Under the pieces are notes generated by a model. That model was given only the letters and a program-made list of their open reading frames with translations. It was not told the origin of the DNA and did no database searches. A stretch of DNA of 64,000 nucleotides, taken from contig JAEOSR010000063.1 of assembly GCA_016840285.1 (NCBI GenBank), positions 6,677-70,676 on the forward strand, read 5' to 3'. A program made the translations under genes and the position numbers. Positions within the stretch are counted from its first letter, which is position 1, and every line of letters starts with the position of its first letter. Origin of the DNA: Candidatus Hodarchaeota archaeon. Lineage in GTDB: Archaea; Asgardarchaeota; Heimdallarchaeia; Hodarchaeales; Hodarchaeaceae. Positions 1 to 9,577 of this stretch are shown piece by piece.

Positions 1-730
1 GAATCCAGTGATTGACATTTTCAATATGTCCAAATAGAATTGTAGCAGTTGTTGGAATTCTTAATTGATGACTTAATTCGATAATATACATCCATTCAGA
101 ACTGCTTATTTTTCGGGGGCAAATTATTTTACGAATATTATCATCAAGGATCTCGGCAGCAGTACCAGGTATAGAATCTAAACCTTTCCGCTTAAATTCC
201 CGTAAAACCTCCTCAACGTCTTCCCCTATGGAACGAGCTGCATGGGTAATCTCTTGAGGGGAAAATGCATGGATGTGAAGAGTAGGGTCAATTGTTTTAA
301 GATTTTGAAGGATTTCAAGATAGGTCTCAAAGTTTATTTTTGGATGGATCCCTCCTTGAACACAGACCTCTGTAATGCGATATGGCTGGGTTTGCTTAAT
401 CTTTTTACGTAGCGTTTCGATTGATATATCGATGTACCCCTCTTTTGATTCAGGTGAAACCGAGTAGGCGCAGAAAAGACAATTATTGGTACAGACATTA
501 GTAAAATTAATGTTACGATTTACAACGTAGGTGATAACCGATCCTGTTTGCCGTTCCCTAATTATATCAGCTATTTGGCCTATTAGGTATATTTCACGTC
601 CCTGGGCTGAAAATAAAATTTCAAGTTCTTCAGTGGTTGGCCTTTGGTCATCCAATGCCCTTTTAAGGATGTGCTGGAGTTCTTTCTTAGCTAATCGAAG
701 ATCAATTTCCTCCAGATCAGTCTGATGCAC
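1..730 (-). CDS. cofH: CofH, 5-amino-6-(D-ribitylamino)uracil--L-tyrosine transferase subunit of F0 synthase (partial)
   Basis: Radical SAM enzyme of coenzyme F420 synthesis. With CofG it makes the deazaflavin chromophore F0 from tyrosine and the ribityl-diaminouracil intermediate of flavin synthesis. Reading the minus strand gives a continuous frame with the radical-SAM cluster CTNNCLFC preceded by NRNINFTNV, which is the CofH form of this motif. The frame has no stop from about position 730 down to base 1, so the C-terminal part lies outside the window. The likely start is GTG at 730, because an in-frame TGA lies three codons upstream; this start overlaps the end of cofG by 14 bases, suggesting translational coupling. 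It is the last visible gene of the cofD-to-cofH run. The family call is firm and the start is less so. Confidence 0.9.
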   Translation of the reverse strand, partial: MHQTDLEEIDLRLAKKELQHILKRALDDQRPTTEELEILFSAQGREIYLIGQIADIIRERQTGSVITYVVNRNINFTNVCTNNCLFCAYSVSPESKEGYIDISIETLRKKIKQTQPYRITEVCVQGGIHPKINFETYLEILQNLKTIDPTLHIHAFSPQEITHAARSIGEDVEEVLREFKRKGLDSIPGTAAEILDDNIRKIICPRKISSSEWMYIIELSHQLRIPTTATILFGHIENVNHWI

Positions 731-1883
731 CGTTATTCATAACCATCCTTTTATTAGGTCTTTTGAGCTTAATTAGCTTATAAATGTGCTCTGATAGCCA
801 CTCTAAATTAATGTAGCGAGGGTAAACAGGGAGCCTTTCATGCAAACGATACCCTGCATCCCGTGTAATCTGTCTTAATTTAGAAATTGATGGCCAAGAA
901 TGATCTGGGTTTATATAATCTGATGAAATTGACGATATTCCTCCCCAATCAGACATTCCTGCTGTTATAAAACGATGTTCATAACCTTTTACAAGATTTG
1001 GTGGAATTTGAATTGAAATTTCAGGAGGAAGGATATGACGCGCGATAATTAGGGTTTTTTCCATTAATTCCATTGTAGGTGGAGTAGAATTCGCCATGTG
1101 ACTACCTTTTTGAGGTTGAAAATTCTGAATGATCACTTCTTGAAGGTGTTGATATTCCTGATGAACATTTTTTAGGGCAAAAAGACTATCTACTATCTCT
1201 TCTAGAGTTTCCCCAATTCCTACTAAAATTCCACTTGTAAAAGGAATTTTTAATTTTCCTGCGGAGATAATGGTACGCATTCTTTTTATTGGGTGTTTAT
1301 CAGGAGATTGGTCATGAGGTAATCCAGAGTGTGTTAGTCTTGGGCTTATTGTTTCAAGCATTAATCCTACACTAGCAGATACCTCACGTAATTGAGCAAG
1401 TTCATCAAAAGTCAATGTTCCAGCGTTAATATGAGGTAACAGCTCATATTTCAATGCCTTCTTAGCAATAAAACAGGTATATTCTATCGTAGAGTCGAAA
1501 CCATGCGCTTTCAGCCATTTTTTGGCGTTGGTGTATTTTTTCTCTGGTTTGTCCCCCATTGTAATTAAGACTTCAGATACCCGATTCTGCTTTGCTGTGT
1601 CAAAAATATTCTCTATTTTATCAGGTTCTAGATATTCTTGGCCTTTAGGCATTATTGCCCTACGATACCCACAATAATGACACGCATTTCTACAGAGAAA
1701 TGTTAAAGGAATAAAAATATTGGTCGTAAATGTAATTTGGCGTTGATAAACACTATTAGCAATAGATTGAGCCGATTTCCTCCACAGATCAATTCCATTT
1801 AGTCTGTATTGATTTAAAAATTCTATAGCTTGATTTTTTGAAATTATTTTTTGAGGATTTTTTGTACAAGAATTATCTGTCAA
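717..1883 (-). CDS. cofG: CofG, F0 synthase subunit 1 (radical SAM)
   Basis: Radical SAM subunit that completes F0, the redox-active part of coenzyme F420. The cluster-binding motif CRNACHYC (Cys64, Cys68, Cys71) follows FIPLTFL, as is typical for CofG. At 388 residues the length fits the stand-alone archaeal CofG family rather than the fused bacterial FbiC. It lies between cofC upstream (11 bases away) and cofH downstream (14-base overlap), so the two halves of F0 synthase are adjacent and probably co-transcribed. Nothing is missing. A paralogous radical SAM enzyme is unlikely because the complete F420 gene set surrounds it. Confidence 0.93.
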   Translation of the reverse strand: MTDNSCTKNPQKIISKNQAIEFLNQYRLNGIDLWRKSAQSIANSVYQRQITFTTNIFIPLTFLCRNACHYCGYRRAIMPKGQEYLEPDKIENIFDTAKQNRVSEVLITMGDKPEKKYTNAKKWLKAHGFDSTIEYTCFIAKKALKYELLPHINAGTLTFDELAQLREVSASVGLMLETISPRLTHSGLPHDQSPDKHPIKRMRTIISAGKLKIPFTSGILVGIGETLEEIVDSLFALKNVHQEYQHLQEVIIQNFQPQKGSHMANSTPPTMELMEKTLIIARHILPPEISIQIPPNLVKGYEHRFITAGMSDWGGISSISSDYINPDHSWPSISKLRQITRDAGYRLHERLPVYPRYINLEWLSEHIYKLIKLKRPNKRMVMNNGASD

Positions 1884-1893
1884 AACTATGCCT

Positions 1894-2553
1894 CTACTTG
1901 TTAAAAACTATTATATCTATCTGTTCTAATATCTTCCTGAAAAGTTCAGGCCTCATAATCATTGTCAAATGCTGTTTTAAGTATTTAACATCATTTAATG
2001 TGTCTAAGTCTCTACCAAAAGGATCAAAGTTAAGTAAACGAAACTTAAGGTTTTTTCGGCTGGCTTCAGCCTGATGACGTTCACAGCTATCCCTCCCAAA
2101 TTGAAGTGATAATAAATTTCGTTTTTTTAAGTACAATGCTGCAGTTCCCAAGTTTTTATCGCTTGATATTGATGGAATAATCAGCATATCGAATTTTTTA
2201 GTTTCATCAACCAATTGATGGAATAATTCTTTAGAAATAAATGGCAAATCTGGTAAAATGATTACAATAGCTTGTTCTAGAGGTAGCTCTTGAACAGCTT
2301 CTGTTAATGCCACATTCAAATCGATTCCTGAGTCCTGATAAGTGAATGTAGCTCCCAATTCCTTAGCTTTGTTTATAATAGAAATTGATGGCGAAATAAC
2401 TCCAAAAGGATATGATAAGGATTTTACGGTTTCAATGGTTCGAAAAAATGTTATTTCTACTAAACGATCTATGAATGGAGAAAATTTCGCGGGTATCGCT
2501 GCTTTTATACGGGATTTTGTTTCTGAAAAATCCTTAATTGGAATAAGTGTCAA
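1894..2553 (-). CDS. cofC: CofC, 2-phospho-L-lactate guanylyltransferase
   Basis: Nucleotidyltransferase that activates 2-phospholactate (or a related phospho-acid) with GTP for transfer to F0. The N-terminus MTLIPIKDFSETKSRI matches the family pattern in which a proline and a lysine follow the first strand and a K-S-R/K triplet binds the nucleotide. LPDLPFIS near residue 100 corresponds to the metal-binding D-LP-l segment of this Rossmann-like fold. It has 219 residues, normal for the family. It sits 11 bases upstream of cofG in the same direction. The substrate (lactate, enolpyruvyl or glyceryl form) cannot be read from the sequence. Confidence 0.88.
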   Translation of the reverse strand: MTLIPIKDFSETKSRIKAAIPAKFSPFIDRLVEITFFRTIETVKSLSYPFGVISPSISIINKAKELGATFTYQDSGIDLNVALTEAVQELPLEQAIVIILPDLPFISKELFHQLVDETKKFDMLIIPSISSDKNLGTAALYLKKRNLLSLQFGRDSCERHQAEASRKNLKFRLLNFDPFGRDLDTLNDVKYLKQHLTMIMRPELFRKILEQIDIIVFNK

Positions 2554-2617
2554 TGGTTTCGGGATTTTCAGAAGTTAAACACCTTCATTTGTTCAAGAAT
2601 CTGGAGAATAATTTTTT

Positions 2618-3373
2618 CTAAAAATGTTTCAATAATGTTCTGAAGATTGTTGGATTACTTCTCGCAGCTCTTGCAATTGAAAAATATCGTGCTCCAGTGT
2701 TTAAAATGGCTTGAGCACTTGCAATATCCACTACTGAATTGTTTCCTATAATGGGTATGTTTGTTTCCTTTGTATACTCTTCTAATAAAACTAAATCAGT
2801 TCCTATAGTTCCATTCTTATAGGAATCAATATGTAAAAAATCAAGTTGCCATTGTTTAATTTGAGAGATGATAGAATTGGATTTAATCGCATTTCCACGA
2901 ATTTTCAAAGAAATTTTGAAGTCTTTCGATTGAAATTTTTTTATAATGTCTGTAAGGACATCAAATCGTTGCAAAAGTCCTTGTCCTCCACCTAAATGGG
3001 TAATTTCACTTTGACGACAATGAGCATTAATTTCAAGTATTGGTTTTTCCGAAATAAGTTCTCCAAGATTTCGAGTAAATTTACGTGCTTCTTTTGAACT
3101 ATTGAGCCTCAGGTTAATGATAAGACGCGAAAAATCTGGAATTTTATGTGCTTCGCTTATTATTTCATCAGACTCTTTTCCAACATGAAGAATGAATTCA
3201 TCTCGACCTCTTTGAGCGATTTTAAATGATGCTTTGATCATCTCTGTTCCAATGGGATACCCTCCAATTGTAACCATCCCAGCCTCACCCTCGATTAAGC
3301 ACTGTTTAGCGAAGTCCCCATTAGTTATGCCAGCCATTGCGGCTAAAATACTAGGATTTCTGGAATTTCCCAT
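2618..3373 (-). CDS. Dus-like FMN TIM-barrel protein of the F420 cluster
   Basis: A 251-residue protein that resembles tRNA-dihydrouridine synthase (NifR3/Dus) proteins. The features are an N-terminal AAMAGITNGDFA strand-loop, INAHCRQSEITHLGGGQGLL, a lysine-rich strand FKISLKIRGN, and the late phosphate-binding strands IPIIGNNSV and GARYFSIARAA. The active-site cysteine of true Dus enzymes lies in an N-C-G-C-P context. Here the equivalent stretch is N-A-H-C-R, so the cysteine is kept but the context is altered. Methanogens carry similar short Dus-like proteins of unknown role. It directly follows cofD, leaving no gap (3373/3374), and precedes cofC, so a function tied to deazaflavin metabolism is inferred but untested. 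Confidence 0.7.
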   Translation of the reverse strand: MGNSRNPSILAAMAGITNGDFAKQCLIEGEAGMVTIGGYPIGTEMIKASFKIAQRGRDEFILHVGKESDEIISEAHKIPDFSRLIINLRLNSSKEARKFTRNLGELISEKPILEINAHCRQSEITHLGGGQGLLQRFDVLTDIIKKFQSKDFKISLKIRGNAIKSNSIISQIKQWQLDFLHIDSYKNGTIGTDLVLLEEYTKETNIPIIGNNSVVDIASAQAILNTGARYFSIARAARSNPTIFRTLLKHF

Positions 3374-4306
3374 TCATTTACTATCCATTATTCGGTTAAA
3401 TAACCGTGAGGCATCATTTTTTGTATGAATGTAAATATCTTCTAAAATTGGAGTGATTCCCATTCCCTTAATATCTTCAAGATATTGTTCATCTGTTTTA
3501 TGAATCATCAAGGCGTCTAGAATGTCATGAAACAATTCCACAATCGCTACGGGGGAAACATCATGCCCCCATGCCTTTAAAAACGCTGTTGTTGGTCCAG
3601 AAACCGCGTTCGTACCGATAATTGGACTTATTGCGATTCGATATCCGGAAGCTTTTTGTAATGCTTCTCGTAGAGGTTGAAGAGCCAAAATTGGTCCCAC
3701 TGATGAAATAGGATTGCTTGGACCTATTATAATAGCATCAGCACGTTGAATGGCTTCTAGAACCTGGTCAGTTGTATTTCTTAGGTCTCCTTCAAAAAAA
3801 ACATTCTTTACTTGTACTTTTCCCTTATACTTAACCCAATATTCCTGTAAATGCAGCGTTTGTTCTGGTGTACGAACTTTTGTTTGAATGGCTTGATTAG
3901 CCATCGGTAATACACGAGATTGGATATTAAGACGTCTTCTAATGATTTCTATGGCCTCAGTTAAACTTTTTCCTTGGTTCAATAAAAAAGTTCTATAAAG
4001 ACATAATCCCGCATCAAAGTCACCTAGATTAAACCAAACCTCTTCCTTTAATTGGTTTTTTAGAAAATCTACTAGATTGAAAGTGTCATTTTTTATCCCC
4101 CACCATTTCTCTGTGTCTATGAGATCTGTTAATGTCAATAGTATACTATCTATGTCAGGTGAAACATGTAATCCATAAAAACTCCAATCATCTCCAGTAT
4201 TGCCAATAATTGTAATATTTCGAGCATCAGTGACCTCTACAACACCTTGTAATAATTTCGGGGTTCCAGTACCCCCTGATAAGAAAACGATGTTTGAAAT
4301 ATTCAA
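3374..4306 (-). CDS. cofD: CofD, 2-phospho-L-lactate transferase
   Basis: Transfers the phospho-lactate moiety from the guanylyl-activated donor onto F0, giving F420-0. The N-terminus has FLSGGTGTPKLLQG, then NTGDDWSFYGLHVSPDID, the paired glycine-rich and N-T-G-D-D motifs characteristic of the family. IIGPSNPISSVGPIL lies in the central part. The 310-residue length is standard. It is the first gene of the minus-strand F420 run and shares a 106-base divergent intergenic region with the lipoate ligase gene. The start ATG at 4306 is preceded by an AGAGGA stretch that can act as a ribosome site. Confidence 0.94.
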   Translation of the reverse strand: MNISNIVFLSGGTGTPKLLQGVVEVTDARNITIIGNTGDDWSFYGLHVSPDIDSILLTLTDLIDTEKWWGIKNDTFNLVDFLKNQLKEEVWFNLGDFDAGLCLYRTFLLNQGKSLTEAIEIIRRRLNIQSRVLPMANQAIQTKVRTPEQTLHLQEYWVKYKGKVQVKNVFFEGDLRNTTDQVLEAIQRADAIIIGPSNPISSVGPILALQPLREALQKASGYRIAISPIIGTNAVSGPTTAFLKAWGHDVSPVAIVELFHDILDALMIHKTDEQYLEDIKGMGITPILEDIYIHTKNDASRLFNRIMDSK

Positions 4307-4412
4307 TTTATAATCCTCTTAACAAAAATTTCCTTAATATGATCTTTTCTTAGCGAATTTAGTGACATTATTTTAATAATGATACCGATAGTTATGCATC
4401 TGTTGATTAGTT

Positions 4413-5528
4413 TTGGCCGCAAACAATAATGAATGGGATCTTATTCTTTTTGGAGAGAATGACAACATCAATACTCAGACAATCTGGCATGCTGCTACCT
4501 TGGCAAGGAGTCGGGGAATTCAAGAACGTGACCTTGTAATTATCGATTGGCCACGAGACCCTGTTGTCTGTTGTGGACTCCATCAATCTATAAATCAAGT
4601 TGTGGATCTGAATTTTTGTGAATTAAATAATATTCCAGTCATCAGACGGGTGTGTGGGGGAGGAGCTGTCTTACTCGATTCAAACCAACTCTTTTATAAT
4701 GTAATTGCCCATATCGATTCTAAAATCGTTCCACGGAGGATTAATGCCTTATATTCGAAACTTCTAGAACCAGTTGTTAATACTTATCGCCACTATAATA
4801 TCGAAGCAGATTATCGGCCAGTAAATGACATTTTAGTTAAAGGTAGAAAAATCTCTGGAAATGGAGCTGCACTTCTCGAGAGTGCTCAAGTTTTAGTCGG
4901 TAATTTTATATTGGATTTTCCTCGTAAAGAGATGACTCAAATTCTACAGGTTCCGGGTGAAAAATTCCGAGATAAGGTTTATAAGTCCCTAGAAGCTGGA
5001 ATAACTTCTTTTAAGGATGAACTGGGGTATATTCCGAATCGGGATGAAATTATTGAGATATTTACTCAACAATTTGAATCAATCTTGAATGTACACTTTA
5101 CACCTACCTCCCTTGAGCCTGAGACCCTTACATTGATGGAAGAACTACGAACTACCTATCTGACTGATAAATGGAGATTTCAAGTAGCTCACCGAGGAAA
5201 AAATCTGATTCATAAAGTCAAGATCCATGCTTCTAATTATATCGTTGAAGGTACGCATAAATCAACTGGTGGCTTAATACAAGTAATTTGTGAATTTCAA
5301 GGGTCAGTTCTCGTAGACATTCTAATAAGTGGTGACTTCTGGATTTATCCTGATCTCATCCTTCCTCAATTAGAACAAAATCTTCATAATGTCGACTTAA
5401 ACAGTATCGATCTGGAATCACATATCCAATCGTTTTTAAATAGTCATAACTGCGAAAGTCCAGGCACTACTTCTACAGATCTATCACAATCGATACTTAA
5501 TGCTTATCAGAACATTACTCGTAGATAA
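4413..5528 (+). CDS. lplA: Lipoate--protein ligase A with C-terminal accessory domain
   Basis: Attaches lipoate, or a related acid, to lysines of lipoyl-domain proteins such as 2-oxoacid dehydrogenase E2 or glycine cleavage H protein. The catalytic domain shows RRVCGGGAVLLD, the lipoate-binding RR-x(2-3)-GGG segment, and then VNDILVKGRKISGNGAA with the catalytic lysine in K-I-S-G. At 371 residues it has the large and the small C-terminal domain in one chain, whereas many archaea split these into two genes. The start is TTG at 4413: an in-frame TGA stands three codons upstream and no ATG precedes the conserved region. It is divergent to cofD. No lipoyl-domain target is present in the window. 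Confidence 0.88.
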   Translation: MAANNNEWDLILFGENDNINTQTIWHAATLARSRGIQERDLVIIDWPRDPVVCCGLHQSINQVVDLNFCELNNIPVIRRVCGGGAVLLDSNQLFYNVIAHIDSKIVPRRINALYSKLLEPVVNTYRHYNIEADYRPVNDILVKGRKISGNGAALLESAQVLVGNFILDFPRKEMTQILQVPGEKFRDKVYKSLEAGITSFKDELGYIPNRDEIIEIFTQQFESILNVHFTPTSLEPETLTLMEELRTTYLTDKWRFQVAHRGKNLIHKVKIHASNYIVEGTHKSTGGLIQVICEFQGSVLVDILISGDFWIYPDLILPQLEQNLHNVDLNSIDLESHIQSFLNSHNCESPGTTSTDLSQSILNAYQNITRR

Positions 5529-5547
5529 TAACATCCTCTAAGCTGTT

Positions 5548-6171
5548 TCACTTCCCAAATTCTACCAAACATTCTATAACCAAGGTAATTGCTTTTTTCA
5601 TGATATCCAGACTCATTGATGCAGATAGAGGGGAGTTAATTATTTGCTCTGGTAAGAGAGGAAGATGAATAAAGCCAGCAGAAACCTGATTGAGTTTGGA
5701 AGATGAATCTAAATAATTCAAAGTATGGTACATTAGTTGATTGCATCCAAAAGTCCCAGCAGAGTTTGAGATATAGCAGGGAATATGATTTTCTTTGAGA
5801 TAACTTACTAGGTGCCTAACTGGTAGTGTACTAAGATACGCCACAGGTCCTCCTTTCACTAATATTTCTTCATGTGGTTTTGTACCGCAATTGTATGCTA
5901 CTTTGGAGGCATCAGCTAGATTAATCGCAATTCGTTCAATAGAGATCGAAGAACGGGAAGCTTGACCTGTATTAATTACGATTTCAGGATATATCTCATC
6001 AATTAATTGAATAATGGCAGATTTTATCTTGGCATATCTTAGTGGAATTGTTTTACCAATTACTTTGATGTTTGAAAATGTCTTCCCATCTAAATCTTGT
6101 GCAATAACCTCTGAGGGATTGATTTCATATCCTCCAAAGGGCTCAAAACCTGTTAATAGCAATGTTCTCAT
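5548..6171 (-). CDS. pcp: Pyrrolidone-carboxylate (pyroglutamyl) peptidase, family C15
   Basis: Cytoplasmic cysteine peptidase that removes N-terminal pyroglutamate from peptides. The start LLTGFEPFGGYEINPS is a family hallmark. The expected triad is visible: Glu79 in SISIERIAIN, Cys143 in NSAGTFGCNQLMYH and His169 in GFIHLPLLPEQ. With 207 residues it is a full-length member. It is convergent with lplA (19-base gap) and divergent to the downstream methyltransferase gene, so it is probably a single-gene unit. Confidence 0.93.
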   Translation of the reverse strand: MRTLLLTGFEPFGGYEINPSEVIAQDLDGKTFSNIKVIGKTIPLRYAKIKSAIIQLIDEIYPEIVINTGQASRSSISIERIAINLADASKVAYNCGTKPHEEILVKGGPVAYLSTLPVRHLVSYLKENHIPCYISNSAGTFGCNQLMYHTLNYLDSSSKLNQVSAGFIHLPLLPEQIINSPLSASMSLDIMKKAITLVIECLVEFGK

Positions 6172-6291
6172 GCTTCATCCCAGTATTCGTTGCGATAGTT
6201 GTGTTTTTAATTTCTGAGAAAAGACTTTATTCTTTTTCATAATCAATATTATTGGTTTCTAATACTATTCAATTAAAAAAGTGAAGGAATA

Positions 6292-6918
6292 ATGACTTCT
6301 TCTTCTGCAGATTGGGAAACTTATGCTAAAAGCACTTCATCTGCTCTCATTCGCGCTCATTATTTCTTTACGGTATGGCGAAACTATCGTATTTTGTTGC
6401 GAGGTTTAAAAATACCTCAAGGTTCATTATTGGAGATAGGATCCTCCACTGGTTTGAATTCTCTTCGTCTCTCTAAGAAATACCAACTAAAACCAACTTT
6501 AGTAGATACATCAAAATTTGCTTTAGTCCTGGCGTATAGTCTTTATCGTCAATCCAACGTTATTCCGAAATTAGTTCAACAAGATGCGTTAAAATTATCC
6601 CTCAATCAACAATTTGATTTTGTCCATTCTCATGGATTATTAGAACACTTCAAACATTCAACTCAATGTATTGCCTTTCAAAATCATACTAAGCATGTCC
6701 GTCCAGGAGGATGGCTTATTTGTTGGGTTCCAACCCCAGACACTCTATATCGTTTAAGTCGTTGGTATTTAGAACGTACAGGTCAATGGATATTCGGTTA
6801 TGAGAAACCACTACCTGTTAAAGAGTTTATTTCTTTTTTTCATCAAGGAAACTTTCAAATTCGAAAAATTCATCATCCTCCGGGTTGGGTGGGTGTTGCA
6901 GCTCAGAAACCTTTTTGA
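6292..6918 (+). CDS. Class I SAM-dependent methyltransferase
   Basis: A 208-residue Rossmann-fold methyltransferase of unknown substrate. Motif I is LLEIGSSTGLNSLRL (about residues 45-60), followed by an acidic strand end in PTLVDTSKFA and the post-motif region FDFVHSHGLLEHF. The carboxyl end of the sheet is rich in tryptophan and aromatic residues. It is about 60 residues shorter than many full methyltransferases but has the core fold. It is flanked by pcp (divergent) and priS (convergent, 58-base gap), so context gives no clue to the acceptor. Confidence 0.75.
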   Translation: MTSSSADWETYAKSTSSALIRAHYFFTVWRNYRILLRGLKIPQGSLLEIGSSTGLNSLRLSKKYQLKPTLVDTSKFALVLAYSLYRQSNVIPKLVQQDALKLSLNQQFDFVHSHGLLEHFKHSTQCIAFQNHTKHVRPGGWLICWVPTPDTLYRLSRWYLERTGQWIFGYEKPLPVKEFISFFHQGNFQIRKIHHPPGWVGVAAQKPF

Positions 6919-6976
6919 GAAAAAAATTTACGTACTCTCTTCGTTTTTTTTCTGGACAAAAAGTGAATTTTTAGTT

Positions 6977-7987
6977 TCAAATATTGTGCTTTTGTTGATT
7001 TTTCACATTAGAAAAAATTGAAGACTCCTCATCGGGATTAAATGAAAATATTTTGCTAGGATTCAATATTTGTGCTATTTTTCCAGTTTTTCCATGAATA
7101 GAGGTAGGTAAACGGAGTAATCGTCGTAAATCGATAGTTACTTTATGATCAATCCGTGGTACCCATCGACGTAAAATTTCATCGTATTTATTAATCTTAG
7201 CTATCCGAAGATTGAAATTTCTCAATAAACTCTCGTCAATCTGTCCTTCTTGGTGCTTTAATTGTTTCATGATATTGGTTGCTATAGAAGAACTGAAACC
7301 TAAATCTATAAGATCTTTATGACGGACATTTTTGAGAAAATACTTGAATACAGTATGTTCTATGCGGTAACGAAAATCATACTTTAGTTTCGTACGATCC
7401 TGAATTCTGGCTGTCTCTGCTTCTCCGTGAATAACAGACAGATAATCTATTATCGACATTCGCTGCTCTTGATTGATAGAAAAACCTATATCATCAGTAA
7501 CCCAGCCATGTACACCCCGACGTCCAGAAAAAATCCAAGTTATGTCCTTCATCCCGAAATCATGACGCAATGTTTCATCTATGATATGAACTGCAAGATT
7601 AACTAGCTGCCAACAGCGGATACACACTTGGTCAGCTCCCTGGCAATTACAGACAAATTGGCGTACTGCATCGTATTCGTTTAAATCGATGTCAAATACA
7701 AGTTCATGACCGATCCACTCAAGTGAATGGATAGGATTCTCCCGAGAAGGGGACTCATCATACACAGCACCAATATAAGCATGAAAAGGAGTCCGATCCA
7801 CTAGAAAATCGATCAAGGCCCTAGGGGTTTCAAAGGAGATATTGCGAAAGAATTTTCCTTCTAGTGTAGCAAAACCAAATTCGCGTGTTGAAAACTTTGA
7901 GAAGTCTATAAATGCTGCAATGTCATCGAAATTAAAATAAGTGGAATAGTAATCACGAAGAGCAGTTCGCTGTTGAGCTTGATTCAC
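6977..7987 (-). CDS. priS: DNA primase small (catalytic) subunit PriS
   Basis: Catalytic subunit of the archaeo-eukaryotic primase, which makes the short primers that start DNA synthesis. The metal-binding pair is in VFDIDLNEYD (Asp99 and Asp101), the zinc knuckle is C113-x-C115-x6-C122-x2-C125, and SGRRGVHGW (154-162) is the nucleotide-binding motif. It has 336 residues, a normal length. The start ATG overlaps the priL stop by four bases, so the two subunits are translationally coupled in one operon. Confidence 0.96.
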   Translation of the reverse strand: MNQAQQRTALRDYYSTYFNFDDIAAFIDFSKFSTREFGFATLEGKFFRNISFETPRALIDFLVDRTPFHAYIGAVYDESPSRENPIHSLEWIGHELVFDIDLNEYDAVRQFVCNCQGADQVCIRCWQLVNLAVHIIDETLRHDFGMKDITWIFSGRRGVHGWVTDDIGFSINQEQRMSIIDYLSVIHGEAETARIQDRTKLKYDFRYRIEHTVFKYFLKNVRHKDLIDLGFSSSIATNIMKQLKHQEGQIDESLLRNFNLRIAKINKYDEILRRWVPRIDHKVTIDLRRLLRLPTSIHGKTGKIAQILNPSKIFSFNPDEESSIFSNVKNQQKHNI

Positions 7988-9315
7988 TGATTTATTTCCA
8001 CCTCTTTATTTACCGATGAATCATTTTCCTTCTCTTCAACCATTAATCCCTCGAACTTACTTGCATACCTAGCCCATTGTAACGGATGAACTATTTTTCG
8101 ATACAGAGATCTCTTATAGATGCTAGGAAAATACTCTGTGCAAGCTTGGGTTGGATTACTCCCGCTTCGAGAGACAATTCTTTCTAGTTGATTCCTGGAT
8201 GGTTTGACAGATTTTTTGTTTGTAAGATAATTATCACTAAGGAAGTTGAGTAAAATTGCAGGAGCTAAATGAACAAATGGACAAAAATAACTTGTGGCTA
8301 TAGTAGAACACTTAGGAACATTATAATCCTTTTTTCCACCTTCTAGTCCATAAAGATGACGTATTTGATAACCAGAAGTCCTTAGATACTCCGTATAAGT
8401 GACATTCAGATTATCTACAGATTTTTCAAACCAATAATGCAATTGATCGTCCACTGTCATTCCAATTTTCTTTAGAAAAAAACCTAATTGAAGACGTTGT
8501 GCATGATTTAACCGTCCTGTTTTCTCAAATTCGGAGAATAAATATATCATGCATGGTGGAAAGATTTCAGGATGTGATTGTAAGTCTTTACCCTCAAATT
8601 CTGCAGAAGAAAATTGTGAACGAATTTGTGTGTGTTTTGCGAGATTTTGTTCGATTTCCTGAACTGCCTGATCTATATTTTCATTTATTCCTAATAAATC
8701 CTGGGCTTTTTCCACTTCTTCTTGGAGTTTGAGTTCAAAGGCTTTTTTAAGACTACCTCGAAAGGAAACTTCATTTGAAATTACCCAACCCTTACGAAGG
8801 TAACCCCTTCGATTTGATACCATCCATGGAACTTGTGCAAAATGAACACATGTCAGAAAATCACTTGTTACTCTTCGAGCTGAATGATATTGATGATAAA
8901 GGTCAGCTAGATATTCATTTTGTTTCTCATCCATTTTATATTTGAACTCTTCATAGTTCATTACGTTCTCGGACCCAAATATATGATTGAAGATATCCCT
9001 TTTTTGGTTTACACTTGTACGATCAGAATACAAATATGCAAATAAATCGCCTTCTGTCTCAATCAGCCAAGCCTCTAACCTGCGATTAGTGGCTGCGACT
9101 AATCTAAGTAGATATGCTCCTAAACGGTAATCATTATAGATATGACTCAGTGAATCATCATCCGTTGGTGGAAAATGATCTCGAACGACTCGTGATCGCC
9201 CTTGAGGGAGTTGCTCAAGAAGTGTTACCCTGTTCCATGCTAATTGTTTCCACTGTTTGACATCAATATCCAAATTAGGTGGTGCTTGTAAAATGAACCA
9301 ATCAGGTAGAGCCAA
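7984..9315 (-). CDS. priL: DNA primase large (iron-sulfur) subunit PriL
   Basis: Regulatory primase subunit that carries the 4Fe-4S cluster and helps fix primer length. Four cysteines have the expected spacing for cluster ligands: Cys255 (FPPCMIYL), Cys336 (PKCSTIATS), Cys345 (YFCPFVHLAPAILL) and Cys392 (QACTEYFP). The helical N-terminal half includes DDSLSHIYNDYRLGAYLLRL. It has 443 residues, toward the long end for archaeal PriL because of a lysine- and glutamate-rich segment near residues 190-250. It is the first gene of the priL-priS pair and divergent to a methyltransferase gene. Confidence 0.93.
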   Translation of the reverse strand: MALPDWFILQAPPNLDIDVKQWKQLAWNRVTLLEQLPQGRSRVVRDHFPPTDDDSLSHIYNDYRLGAYLLRLVAATNRRLEAWLIETEGDLFAYLYSDRTSVNQKRDIFNHIFGSENVMNYEEFKYKMDEKQNEYLADLYHQYHSARRVTSDFLTCVHFAQVPWMVSNRRGYLRKGWVISNEVSFRGSLKKAFELKLQEEVEKAQDLLGINENIDQAVQEIEQNLAKHTQIRSQFSSAEFEGKDLQSHPEIFPPCMIYLFSEFEKTGRLNHAQRLQLGFFLKKIGMTVDDQLHYWFEKSVDNLNVTYTEYLRTSGYQIRHLYGLEGGKKDYNVPKCSTIATSYFCPFVHLAPAILLNFLSDNYLTNKKSVKPSRNQLERIVSRSGSNPTQACTEYFPSIYKRSLYRKIVHPLQWARYASKFEGLMVEEKENDSSVNKEVEINQ

Positions 9316-9577
9316 AATCAGTTCCTTCTTTTTATAAGATTAAGGTCAAATATTAACCATTGCTGCTTGGTGTTGAGCCAGTATTTGGGTCATAGTATTG
9401 CCTTTCAAATAACTTTTATGCCTTTATCTTTAATATTCATTAGTTTCTCTTAATTAATTTCACATTTTTGTAGAGTTCTAAATAATGTAAAATCCTGACC
9501 CGACTTTTTATTTCTCAACGAATTACGACAATTATTAAAATTAGTCTATTCATTCCGACCATACCCCGAATAAAAGA

